Source: a bacterium (GTDB taxonomy: Bacteria > Vulcanimicrobiota > Vulcanimicrobiia > Vulcanimicrobiales > SCRA01). From it: DNA of 44,454 nucleotides. The notes under the pieces were generated by a model that saw only the letters and a program-made list of their open reading frames with translations, did no database searches and was not told the DNA's origin. The position numbers and the translations under genes were made by a program. The DNA lies in the NCBI GenBank assembly GCA_004297985.1, contig SCRA01000053.1, positions 1 to 44,454 of the forward strand. Reading direction: 5' to 3'. This document shows, one piece after another, positions 14,178-22,531 of this stretch (position 1 is the stretch's first letter; the number at the start of each line of letters is the position of its first letter).

Positions 14178-16290
14178 GCCCTGCGGCTCCCTTTCCCGCG
14201 ATGCGCCCGAAGACGCTTCCAATCGTCAAGCCGAAACCGGCCAAGTAGCCTCGTGAGAGTATGTTGCCGGACATGCACTCTCCGGCAGCGTAGACGTTGT
14301 TGAACGGCGTTCCGTCGTGCAAGAGCACGCGCGCCTGCTCGTCTACCGTTACCCCCAAGTACGTGAACGTGATGCCCGGCCGCAACGGATAGGCCTTGAA
14401 CGGCGGAGCGTCGATGGGAAGCGCCCAATGGCTCTTCCGCGGCACGACCTCGTCGCTTGTGGCGCAGTCGTCGAGCTCGCCCGGCTTGAACTCTCCACCC
14501 TTCACAATCGCGCGGTTGTAGCGCTCGACCGTCTCGAGGAAGACCGCCCTGTCCACGTCCATCTGCTCAGCCAGCGCCGGCAGCGAGTCGGCGTGCAGCG
14601 GCCGGAAGACCGATGGGATGTAGCGGCCGACGACCTTGGAGTCGACGATCGCGTACGCCGTCTGATCGGGCTGCTCGGCCACCAAGCGCCCCCAGATGGC
14701 GTAGCGCTTCGGCCAGAGCTCCTCCCCCTCGTCGTAGAAGCGGCGGCCGCGCTTGTTGACGACGATGCCGAACGGGATCGCATCGACACGGGTGATGATG
14801 CCGCCGTCGTACCGCGGCGATCGCGCATCGACCGCCACGGCGTGGGCGCCCTTGGGATCGCCCACGGGCTTCGCTCCGCACGCAAGCAGAGCGGCTAAGG
14901 TGATCCCGTCGTTGTGGGGCGTGCCGCGGATGATGAAGTTGTCGGCCGGATCGCCCCAATAGCGCTTCAGCCAGGAGCGGTTTGCCTCGAAACCACCGGT
15001 CGCCACCACCACGGCCCGGCAGGAGACCCGTGTCTCGACGCCCGCGATGTCCGCGACGACCGCCGTGACCGTGCCGTTCTCGATCTCCAGTGCACGCGCC
15101 GTTGCGTCGTACAGGACATCGACGCCCATATGCTGCGCGGTGTCGTAGTAGGCGTTGATCAGGGTCTTTCCGCCACCCAGGAAGAAGACGTTGGTTCGCG
15201 AGAGGTGCAGCGCGCCGCGCAGCGGCTTCTGCCAATGCACGCCGTGGCGTTCCATCCACGGGGGGAGATTGGCCGACTCGCGCAGCGTGAGCTCGGCCAA
15301 GACTCGGTTGGTCTCGCCGCCGGTCACGCGCAGAAGGTCCTCCATGAACTCTTCTTCCGTATAGCGTCCCGTCGTATAGGCGCTTGCGGAGTCATGCGTG
15401 TAGCGGATGTCCCGCGTATGGCGCGTGTTGCCGCCGCGCAGGTGATACGGCGCTTTCTCCAACAGCAGGACGCTCGCGCCTTGACCTCGCGCCGATAACG
15501 CCGCGCAGAGCGCGGCGTTTCCGCCTCCCAGCACCACCACGTCGGCGCTGAGGCTGCGCCGCTCCACCGGGCGCGGAAACCCGGCCTCCTCCAGGCCCAC
15601 ATACGCCTCGACCAGACGCGTGTCCGAGAGCAGGTCCGCCGCCGGCCCCGAGACGGTCATGCGGCCGTCTTCAACTACGCAGGCGCGCTGCGCGAATTGC
15701 AGCGCGGCGCGCGCGTTCTGCTCGACCACCAAGATCGTGAGGCCGTCGGCGTGGAATCGCGAGAGCGCCGCATACAGCTCGCCGACCACCTTCGGCGCCA
15801 ATCCGGTAGAGGGCTCGTCGAGCAGCAGCAGCCGCGGTTTGCCCATGAGGGCTCGCGCGATCGCCACCATCTGCTGCTCTCCCCCGGAGAGCAGGCGGCA
15901 GGGCGTCGCCCGCAATCGCTCGAGCTTGGGGAAGATCTCGAAGATGCGCTCGATCCGGGCGGCGCGCTCGGAGGCCGGGGAGTCGAACGCCCCCATCTCC
16001 AGATTCTCGTCGACGCGCATCTCCGCGAAGAGCTCCCGGCGCTCCGGTGCGTAGCCGATCCCAAGTCTCGCGCGATGGTAGGTCGAGAGCCCGGTGAGCG
16101 GCCGGCCGTTGAAGCGGACCTCGCCGCGCGTCGCCGCGATCTGCCCCATGATGACCCGCAGCAGCGTCGTCTTGCCGGCGCCGTTGGCGCCGATCACCGC
16201 CACCGCCTCCCCTTCGCCGACGCTCAAGTTGACGTCGTGGAGAATCGGAAGCTGCTTGTATCCCGCGCACACATTCTCCAAGCGCAGCAT
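14164..16290 (-). CDS. LivF-type ABC ATPase fused in frame to a TcuA-like FAD dehydrogenase
   Basis: One uninterrupted 708-residue frame. Residues 1-232 are a complete LivF ATPase: Walker A GANGAGKT at 34-41, signature LSGGEQQ at 134-140, Walker B LLLLDEP around 154-160. Residues 248-708 are a complete TcuA-like flavoprotein starting at ADVVVLGGGNAALCAALSAR and ending with NVYAAGECMSGNILSRGYLA. No stop separates them; the joint is near GLEEAGFPRPVERRSLS. A GTG (codon of Val in PVERR) with GGAGGAGG 17 bases upstream might give separate TcuA, but the spacing is poor. Import of the acid and its dehydrogenation would be tied together in one protein. ATG 16290 is chosen; ATG 16305, overlapping the upstream stop, is possible. 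Confidence 0.88.
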   Translation of the reverse strand: MLRLENVCAGYKQLPILHDVNLSVGEGEAVAVIGANGAGKTTLLRVIMGQIAATRGEVRFNGRPLTGLSTYHRARLGIGYAPERRELFAEMRVDENLEMGAFDSPASERAARIERIFEIFPKLERLRATPCRLLSGGEQQMVAIARALMGKPRLLLLDEPSTGLAPKVVGELYAALSRFHADGLTILVVEQNARAALQFAQRACVVEDGRMTVSGPAADLLSDTRLVEAYVGLEEAGFPRPVERRSLSADVVVLGGGNAALCAALSARGQGASVLLLEKAPYHLRGGNTRHTRDIRYTHDSASAYTTGRYTEEEFMEDLLRVTGGETNRVLAELTLRESANLPPWMERHGVHWQKPLRGALHLSRTNVFFLGGGKTLINAYYDTAQHMGVDVLYDATARALEIENGTVTAVVADIAGVETRVSCRAVVVATGGFEANRSWLKRYWGDPADNFIIRGTPHNDGITLAALLACGAKPVGDPKGAHAVAVDARSPRYDGGIITRVDAIPFGIVVNKRGRRFYDEGEELWPKRYAIWGRLVAEQPDQTAYAIVDSKVVGRYIPSVFRPLHADSLPALAEQMDVDRAVFLETVERYNRAIVKGGEFKPGELDDCATSDEVVPRKSHWALPIDAPPFKAYPLRPGITFTYLGVTVDEQARVLLHDGTPFNNVYAAGECMSGNILSRGYLAGFGLTIGSVFGRIAGKGAAGHVRV

Positions 16291-16291
16291 C

Positions 16292-18034
16292 TCAGATCCC
16301 GGCATCGACGGCCGCCTGCTCACCGACTCCCAAGTATGCCTCAACGACATCCGGGTCGCGAAACACCAGCGCCGGCGGGCCCTCCGCGATTGTCTTACCG
16401 AAATCCAACACCTGCACCCGCGAGGCAAGGGGCGCAATCGCCGGCAAGACGTGCTCGATCGCAACGATGGAGCATCCCTGTCTCACCACCTCCGCCAAGA
16501 CGGCATGCACGCGCCCGATCTCCTGCGGCGTCATGCCCGCCATCGCTTCGTCCAAGAGGAGAACCCGCGGATGCAGCGCCAGCGCACGAGCGATCTCCAA
16601 GAGGCGCTGCTGACCCGGCGAGAGGCGCTCGGGAAGGGAGGCCCACTGATCGAGCAGCCCGACTTGGGAGAGGATCCTTGCCGTTTCGGCTGCGGCGACA
16701 CGCCGCGAGCGGTTGAGGCTCGACGACGCCAGCAGCACCGTCTCCCAGACGGTGAGCGATGGAAAGACGCGACTGGTTTGAAACGTGCGCGCGATTCCGG
16801 AGCGCGCGACGATGTGGGGCTTGATGCCGGTCAGCTCGCGGTCGCCGAAGTAGACCTTCCCTTCGGTAGGGCGCGCGAAGCCGGACAGCAGGTCGAAGAG
16901 CGTGCTCTTTCCCGCGCCGTTTGGACCGATAATGGCGAGAATGCTTCCCTCCTCCGTGGTGAGGTTGACGTCGCCAACGGCCACAACGCCGCCGAACTGC
17001 TTGCGCAGGTGCTCGCCGCGCAACCGCGCATTGCGCCCTTTGCCGAAGGCAGCGCCGAGCGGAGGCCGAGTCCCGGGCGGGACGCCCGGAGCAGGCGGCG
17101 GCGACCACACGGGGCGCCGCTGCAGCCAGCCGAACCGGTTCACGATAGAGACAAGACCGCCTGGCGCAACGATGACCACCAGAATCGTGATCGCCCCGAG
17201 GATGATCTGCTCTTGCATGGGGAACCGGGCCCACAGCACCTGCCCTAGCAGCGAGATGAGGATCGCGCCGATGACCGGCCCCCAGGTCGATCCGATGCCG
17301 CCGACCAGCACCATCAAGATCGTCTGCAACTCGATCGTTCCGTTGAACGCGCTGGTGGGGTCGACGTAGGCGATGTTCCAGACGTAGAGCGCTCCGGCCA
17401 GACCCGCCAGGCAGCCGCTGATGCAGAACGCCGCGACCTTGACCGCATCCGCATGGACGCCGGCGCCTTTGGCGGCAGCCTCGTCGTCGCGAACGGCCAT
17501 CAGCTGCAAGCCGAGGCGCGAGCCCATGAGCAGGTGGGTCAGCAGCACCGCGCCGCATGCCAGCCCGAGGATGGTCAACGTCGTCTCGAGCGCGTTGCCG
17601 GTGGTCGGGACGGATTCGCCCATCGCGCCTCCGGTGGCGCCCATGCTCGTCGCGGCGATCTGACCGATGCGCGCGAGGCCGAACATGCCCAGCGCAAAGA
17701 AAATTCCTTGCAGCCGCAGCATGATCGCGCCGAGCGGGGCCGCGACGACGGCGGCGCCCAACCCGGCGAGCGCGGCCGCGGCATACCATGGGACGTGCAG
17801 GTTCACGATCAGGCCCGCGGCTAGGTATGCCCCGAGGCCGAAGAACGCGACCTGCCCGAATGAAACGTACCCGGTGAGCCCGCTGATGATGTTCCAGCCG
17901 CACGCCAAGACGATGAAGATCGCCGTCGACGTGAGCACTTGCACGGCATAGCCGCTGCCGTTGAAGGCGATGGCCACCGCGACGGCCAGCACCGCGGCGA
18001 ACGCCATCAACTCGACGCCCCGCATCCGCTTCAT
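16292..18034 (-). CDS. LivM permease fused to LivG ATPase (branched-chain amino acid / organic acid ABC transporter)
   Basis: A 580-residue protein starting at ATG 18034, which overlaps the LivH stop by four bases. Residues 1 to about 315 are a multi-spanning LivM permease (GWNIISGLTGYVSFGQVAFF, LQTILMVLVGGIGSTWGPVI). After a proline-rich linker (PPPAPGVPPGTRPP), residues from about 345 on are a LivG ATPase with GPNGAGKS, signature LSPGQQRLLEIARAL and the LivG-type VLLLDEAMAGM. LivM-LivG fusions are known in this transporter family. With the separate LivH, LivF and binding protein a full transporter is encoded. Readings upstream of 18034 lie inside livH. Confidence 0.92.
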   Translation of the reverse strand: MKRMRGVELMAFAAVLAVAVAIAFNGSGYAVQVLTSTAIFIVLACGWNIISGLTGYVSFGQVAFFGLGAYLAAGLIVNLHVPWYAAAALAGLGAAVVAAPLGAIMLRLQGIFFALGMFGLARIGQIAATSMGATGGAMGESVPTTGNALETTLTILGLACGAVLLTHLLMGSRLGLQLMAVRDDEAAAKGAGVHADAVKVAAFCISGCLAGLAGALYVWNIAYVDPTSAFNGTIELQTILMVLVGGIGSTWGPVIGAILISLLGQVLWARFPMQEQIILGAITILVVIVAPGGLVSIVNRFGWLQRRPVWSPPPAPGVPPGTRPPLGAAFGKGRNARLRGEHLRKQFGGVVAVGDVNLTTEEGSILAIIGPNGAGKSTLFDLLSGFARPTEGKVYFGDRELTGIKPHIVARSGIARTFQTSRVFPSLTVWETVLLASSSLNRSRRVAAAETARILSQVGLLDQWASLPERLSPGQQRLLEIARALALHPRVLLLDEAMAGMTPQEIGRVHAVLAEVVRQGCSIVAIEHVLPAIAPLASRVQVLDFGKTIAEGPPALVFRDPDVVEAYLGVGEQAAVDAGI

Positions 18035-18906
18035 ACGCGACCCGCCTTTCCCAGCAGGCCTTGGGGGCGGAAGATCAAGACTGCGATGAAGAGCAGGTAG
18101 ACCACTGCTGCGGCGGCGTTGGACCCTAGGAAGAAGCTGGCAAAGGCTTCGGCAAGCCCCAGGGTTGCCGCAGCGAGAACCGCGCCGACGTAGTTTCCCA
18201 ATCCGCCGAGCGCGATCACGGTGAACGCCTGTACGGTGAGGTAGGAGCCGCTGCTGGCTTGGAAGGGAATCAGCGGAATCGTCAGCGCGCCCGCGGCTCC
18301 GGCCATCGCGGAGCCCATCGCGAAGCTGACGATGCGGATCATGCGAATATTCAAACCGCAGCTGGCGGCGCCCAGTTCCGACTGCGACGTCGCGCGCAGT
18401 GCCTTCCCCGAGACAGTCTTCGTCAGCCAGAAGTGCACGGCGCCGGCCAAGAGGCATGCGACGATCGAGCAGACAAGCAGATTCTCAGGAATCGGCAGGT
18501 CCCCGATCGCGATCGAGCTCTGGAGAAATGGTAGGGACTGCACCTGACCGCCCCAGAGGAGCAGCGCAAGGTTGGAGACGATGTACGAGAGGCCGAAGGT
18601 CGCCAGCAGCGTTCGCAGCTCCGCGTTCCCGCCGCGGGCTGCCAGACGTTCGAGGATGCCGGATTGTACCGCAAGCCCCACGGCGAACAACAGCAGCGCC
18701 GCAACCGGGAACGCCACTATCGGTGACAGATGGTAGGCCGCGAAGAGCGAGAACGCCACCAGGCCGCCGGCGACGATGAAGTCGCCGTGGGCAAGGTTCA
18801 CCACCTTCATCACGCCGTAGATGAGATTGAGTCCCTCTGCCATGAGGAGGTAGACACCTCCCCATAGCAGACCAGTAACGATCAGAAGCGCGTAGTCGTG
18901 AAGCAT
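18031..18906 (-). CDS. livH: LivH-type permease
   Basis: A 291-residue integral membrane protein with about eight hydrophobic segments and the LivH signature near the N-terminus (GLNLIYGVMKVVNLAHGDFI) and in the middle (QSELGAASCGLNIRMIRIVSFAMGS). It pairs with the LivM half of the next protein to form the channel. It lies 21 bases after the binding-protein gene. The substrate cannot be told from the permease. Confidence 0.92.
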   Translation of the reverse strand: MLHDYALLIVTGLLWGGVYLLMAEGLNLIYGVMKVVNLAHGDFIVAGGLVAFSLFAAYHLSPIVAFPVAALLLFAVGLAVQSGILERLAARGGNAELRTLLATFGLSYIVSNLALLLWGGQVQSLPFLQSSIAIGDLPIPENLLVCSIVACLLAGAVHFWLTKTVSGKALRATSQSELGAASCGLNIRMIRIVSFAMGSAMAGAAGALTIPLIPFQASSGSYLTVQAFTVIALGGLGNYVGAVLAAATLGLAEAFASFFLGSNAAAAVVYLLFIAVLIFRPQGLLGKAGRV

Positions 18907-18927
18907 TGCGGTACGTCGTCGATCCGG

Positions 18928-20139
18928 TTACTTCCAGGCGGGGTGCGGCAACTGGGCCGCGGCGTCAGAGAACTCCTTCGGCCAGACCAGTATCTGCTTG
19001 CCGTCTTGCCATTGGAGGACGTACGACGAGTAGCCCACTTGGAGCCCGGTTGGGCTCAGTTTGAACGGTCCGCAGACCGTCTGCAACGAGAAGTTGTGGA
19101 GCTCGTCGCGGATCTTGCCCTGATCGAGACTCCCCACTTTCTTGACCGCGCTGGTGAGCGCTATGACGGCCGAGTATGCCACTGCGGCGTGGTAATCCGG
19201 CATCATGCCGAACTTCGCCTTGAACGCGCTCACGAATGCCGCATTACCGGGCGTCTTCAGCGTGGGGAACCACAGCGTGGTGCCGAGCACGCCTTGCGCG
19301 GCTGATCCCAGCGCCGTGTTGAACTGCGGCTCGACCGGTCCGATGCTGAACGCGAACATCTTGGCGTTGATGTTCTGAGCCTTGGCCGCGCGCACGATCC
19401 CCTCGGCGTCGATCAGGTACGTGGCTCCGACGATCACGTCGGGATGCGCGGCGGCCGCCTTCAACACGAGTGGTCCGAAGTCGGTGGTGCTGGGCGGGTA
19501 CGACTCCTTGAAGACGACCTTGATGCCCTTGGCGCGAGCTTCGTCTTCAATGCCGCGCGCCAGCTCTTCGGGGAACTGGGTCTCTTGAATCAAGAGCGCC
19601 ATCGTCTTGTAGCCCTTGGCCGCCGCCAAGTCGATGACGGGCACCATGTACTGCGGCGTCTGGGTGATAGCCTGAACCAGGTAGGGGAATTGCCCCTGAT
19701 ACGGCTCGACGTTCGCGCCGAGCGCGGGCATCACCATCTTCGCGCGCGTGACCAGCGGCGCCACGGCGGCTACGAGGTCGGCCTCGTAGGGGCCGAGCAG
19801 CAGGTCGACGTGATCGCTGGTGATGAGCTTCTGATAGAGCTGAACCGCGGTCGACGGATTCCCTTGATCGTCGTACGAGACGAGCTTGAGCTGCCGCCCC
19901 AGGACGCCGCCGTGGCTATTGATCTCCTCGACCGCCAGCTGATAGCCGCGCAGCTCGAAGAGCGCCGGGGCCGCAAAAGGCCCGGTCTCCGTGATCGAGA
20001 GCCCCACCGCGATGGGCGAGGTATCGGCCGCAGCCGCCTTCAGCGGTGCCGCACCCATGGAAATCGCGAGCGTTCCGATGAGTGCGAGCCACGCCGTCGT
20101 GACTCTTCGACGGAGTGTTCCAGTGTCTCGTGGTGCCAT
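18928..20139 (-). CDS. LivK-like periplasmic substrate-binding protein
   Basis: A 403-residue protein (Peripla_BP_6). A twin-arginine-like start (RRRVTTAWLALIGTLAISMG) is followed by an AAA site, then the mature start (IAVGLSITETGPFAAPALFE, LRGYQLAVEEINSHGGVLGR). GGAGGAGG lies ten bases before ATG 20139; a TTG at 20148 is possible but too near the ribosome site. In HAAT transporters this subunit sets specificity; aromatic acids, dicarboxylates, urea and amino acids are all known ligands. TcuA/TcuB context suggests a carboxylic acid. Confidence 0.92.
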   Translation of the reverse strand: MAPRDTGTLRRRVTTAWLALIGTLAISMGAAPLKAAAADTSPIAVGLSITETGPFAAPALFELRGYQLAVEEINSHGGVLGRQLKLVSYDDQGNPSTAVQLYQKLITSDHVDLLLGPYEADLVAAVAPLVTRAKMVMPALGANVEPYQGQFPYLVQAITQTPQYMVPVIDLAAAKGYKTMALLIQETQFPEELARGIEDEARAKGIKVVFKESYPPSTTDFGPLVLKAAAAHPDVIVGATYLIDAEGIVRAAKAQNINAKMFAFSIGPVEPQFNTALGSAAQGVLGTTLWFPTLKTPGNAAFVSAFKAKFGMMPDYHAAVAYSAVIALTSAVKKVGSLDQGKIRDELHNFSLQTVCGPFKLSPTGLQVGYSSYVLQWQDGKQILVWPKEFSDAAAQLPHPAWK

Positions 20140-20189
20140 CCCGTTCAAACCTCCTCCGCACAGGGCGTTGCATTGGGTCTATGGATGTT

Positions 20190-21131
20190 TCATGAGACGA
20201 CGCTCGAGGCGCGGCGCAGGTCGTCGACATATCGACGCATACCTTCCTCGAGCGAGATGCGTGGTTGGTAGCCGACCTCTCGCCGTGCACGCTCGATGCT
20301 GAGCGCCCCTTTGACGGGAGCCGGGAAGCCGGGAGCAAACTCGAGCAGCCCGTTCCCCACCTCGATGCGGGCCCCCGGTATGTTTGCGGCGATGAGCTCT
20401 GCCAGATCGCCGAGGCGGACTGCGCGCCCGCTGCTGATGTTGTACGCCTGGTGGTCGAGCCGCGGCGCTTCGATCAGACGCAGCAAGCCGTCGACGAAGT
20501 CGTCGACGTGCGTGTAGTCGATGCGATGGTCGGCGCCCGTTTCGGACAGGGCGACACCCGTCGTCAACGCGTCGAGGATGAGCTTGGTCTCGAAGCGCAG
20601 GCGCGGCATGCCGGCACCGTAGACCCAAGAGGTCCGCACGTTGACCATCTCGACGCCGAAGCGGCGCCGGTAGTAGCCCGTGTACCATTCGGCGGCCACC
20701 TTGGTAATGCCGTACGGCGTCGCCGGCACCAAGGGGTGCGCTTCGTCGGCCGGCTCGTAGCCAAACGAGCCGTAGCACTCCTCGGAGCTGATCATGAAGG
20801 CACGGGGCACGCCCCGCAGCCTCATCGCTTCGAGCACGTGCACGGTGCCTGCGACGTTGACGTGCACGGTCGCCGCTGGCTGTTCCATCGAGAGGACCCC
20901 GCCCACGATCGCGGCGGCATGGACGATGACGTCGGGACTGGCCGCGTCGACGGCGTCGAGGACCGCGTGGAAGTCGCAGATATCGCCGGTCACGGTCTCC
21001 ATGCCGGATACGTCCGCGCGCGCTTGCGCCTGATGCGTGTCGAAAAGCGTGACGCGATGGCCGGCCTCGCGCAAGCGACGCGCCAGGCGCGCTCCGAGGA
21101 AGCCCCGCCCGCCGGTGATGAGAACGTGCAC
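20190..21131 (-). CDS. Extended short-chain dehydrogenase/reductase (epimerase/dehydratase family)
   Basis: A 313-residue NAD-binding protein. The opening VHVLITGGRGFLGARLARRL carries GxxGxxG, and the active-site YGITK (Tyr-x-x-x-Lys) follows the Ser-containing FMISSEECYGSFGY. The closing region resembles UDP-sugar epimerases and DenD-type hydroxy-acid dehydrogenases. In a catabolic operon oxidation or epimerisation of a hydroxylated acid is plausible. GTG 21131 shares one base with the regulator's TAG; the open frame upstream lies inside that gene. Confidence 0.85.
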   Translation of the reverse strand: MHVLITGGRGFLGARLARRLREAGHRVTLFDTHQAQARADVSGMETVTGDICDFHAVLDAVDAASPDVIVHAAAIVGGVLSMEQPAATVHVNVAGTVHVLEAMRLRGVPRAFMISSEECYGSFGYEPADEAHPLVPATPYGITKVAAEWYTGYYRRRFGVEMVNVRTSWVYGAGMPRLRFETKLILDALTTGVALSETGADHRIDYTHVDDFVDGLLRLIEAPRLDHQAYNISSGRAVRLGDLAELIAANIPGARIEVGNGLLEFAPGFPAPVKGALSIERARREVGYQPRISLEEGMRRYVDDLRRASSVVS

Positions 21132-21868
21132 TAGCCCGTTCTCCGGTGATGCCAGGTGCCGTGTCCGCTCTCGATGACGCGGCAAAGGGCCTCGACGGCG
21201 TGGTCGAGGTGGGCGCGCATCGTCTGCTCGGCCCGCTCCGGATCTCTGGCCGCGATGGCCTCGAGGATGTCGGTGTGCTCCTTCAGCGAGCACTCCGCAC
21301 GCCCCGGCGCGAGGATCGAACGGTACTGAAAGCTGACGCTCTGGGACTTGAGCATGCCGATGAGCTTGGCGGCCATGGCATGGCGCGACATGCGAACGAT
21401 GGTCTGGTGCAGGCGCACATTGACGTTAGCGTATTGCAGCAGGCCGCCGGCTTCGTAGTAGCCTTTGAGCTCCTGCATGATCCCACGCAGCTCGGCGATC
21501 TCTTCGTCGGTGGCGTTCAGGGCCGCGTATCGCGCCGTCAGGCCTTCGAGGACGGCTCTGGCCTCGACGATCTCGATCGCCTCCTCGTGGGAGATCAGGC
21601 GCACATGCGCGCCCCGATTGCGCTCCCGCACGACCAAACCTTCCTGCTCCAGCCGCGCGAGCGCGGTGCGCACGTTGGCCCGATTGGTGCCCAAGAGCTC
21701 CGCGAGATCGTTCTCGATAAGCCGCTCGTTGGGCAAGAACTGGCCACCGGTGATCGCCTCGCGCAGGCGGGAGGCGTAGTCCTCGTCGGCCACGCGCCGG
21801 TCGTTTGCGCGGCCGGCTGGGCTTAGCAACCGTCCCCCCGCACTCTTAGAATGATCGGATTCCCTCAC
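21131..21868 (-). CDS. GntR-family transcriptional regulator (FCD domain)
   Basis: A 245-residue regulator. Winged HTH near residues 25-85 (ASRLREAITGGQFLPNERLI, ENDLAELLGTNRANVRTALA, LEQEGLVVRERNRGAHV), then an all-helical FCD ligand domain (EIVEARAVLEGLTARYAALN, HQTIVRMSRHAMAAKLIGML, LKEHTDILEAIAARDPERAE). FCD regulators sense organic acids. GTG 21868 is preferred because AGAGGAG sits eight bases upstream; a TTG at 21919 gives a longer reading. It heads the 14-kb operon and lies 55 bases from a 28-bp near-palindrome that is a likely autoregulatory operator. Confidence 0.92.
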   Translation of the reverse strand: MRESDHSKSAGGRLLSPAGRANDRRVADEDYASRLREAITGGQFLPNERLIENDLAELLGTNRANVRTALARLEQEGLVVRERNRGAHVRLISHEEAIEIVEARAVLEGLTARYAALNATDEEIAELRGIMQELKGYYEAGGLLQYANVNVRLHQTIVRMSRHAMAAKLIGMLKSQSVSFQYRSILAPGRAECSLKEHTDILEAIAARDPERAEQTMRAHLDHAVEALCRVIESGHGTWHHRRTG

Positions 21869-21922
21869 GCAAAAGCTCCTCTGGCTATAAGGCGCCGGAT
21901 TGCGGTTCGAGCGCTTCAAGAG

Positions 21923-21950
21923 TTGGCTAAATTGTTAACATAATAGCCAA
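21923..21950. promoter_or_regulatory. 28-bp near-palindrome, putative GntR operator
   Basis: Outer arms TTGGCTA (21923-21929) and TAGCCAA (21944-21950) share their centre with an inner TGTTAACA; only three base pairs inside mismatch. It sits in an AT-rich stretch unlike the surrounding DNA, just upstream of the regulator that begins the operon. Confidence 0.65.
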
Positions 21951-22077
21951 CAATAAACAAGATAGTGTGAGAATATTTTCACTCGGAGGGAAATCGGGAG
22001 GCGAGCGACCTAGCGGCTAGGCTCGTCGCTCTCCCTTATGAGGCGCCAGAGCGACACTTGCTACCTAGCGCCGCCGA
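21951..22077. other. AT-rich intergenic DNA upstream of the catabolic operon
   Basis: No open frame of note. This should hold the operon promoter, on the minus strand to the right of the palindrome, but no clear -35/-10 pair is visible. Confidence 0.35.
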
Positions 22078-22366
22078 TCAGCGCAACTGGCCGATCAGGT
22101 TCGCCACGTTCGGCGTCCCCAAGCCCGTCGGTATGTCGTATCCGGAGCCCGCCGAGAAGCCTGGACCGCCGAACCGGTTGTCGCCGGCCGTGACGTCGTG
22201 GAATGACGAGGCGTACGCTCCGGCGTTGGCGCCGATCGCGTAGAGCTTGGGGTTGATGAATCCCAGCGCATGGCCCGCCGACTGATTCGCCAGCGCCCCG
22301 ATGGCCGCCCACTGCGGCGCTCCTTCACTGGTCCCGCCGAAGAAATAGAAACCGTTCTGCGGAGAG
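22078..22366 (-). pseudogene. C-terminal fragment of a second sedolisin
   Basis: Reading the minus strand from the joint gives SPQNGFYFFGGTSEGAPQWA, ALGFINPKLYAIGANAG and SAGSGYDIPTGLGTPNVANL, nearly the same as the last 93 residues of the protease at 1262-2692. The nucleophile Ser and calcium-site loop are there; the Glu/Asp half, signal peptide and start are missing. At 22366/22367 it is directly joined to the tail of a RES toxin on the opposite strand. Confidence 0.9.
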
Positions 22367-22488
22367 CTATCTACGCGCTCTGGGACATCGGCGGATTGAC
22401 GTTGGCCTCGCCTCCGGAGCCGTTGAGCGGCTCGCATCCGGCGCTGCACCGGGCAGCTGAGGTCATCATCCGAACCCTACGCACCTAG
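22367..22488 (+). pseudogene. C-terminal fragment of a second RES toxin
   Basis: The plus strand reads AIYALWDIGGLTLASPPEPL then SGSHPALHRAAEVIIRTLRT and stops, matching the last 39 residues of the RES toxin at 3363-3905. No start codon or N-terminal active-site residues exist. Confidence 0.88.
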
Positions 22489-22531
22489 CGAGAACCTCCT
22501 CATCACGCCTATCGCAAAGCGTGCGGGACCG

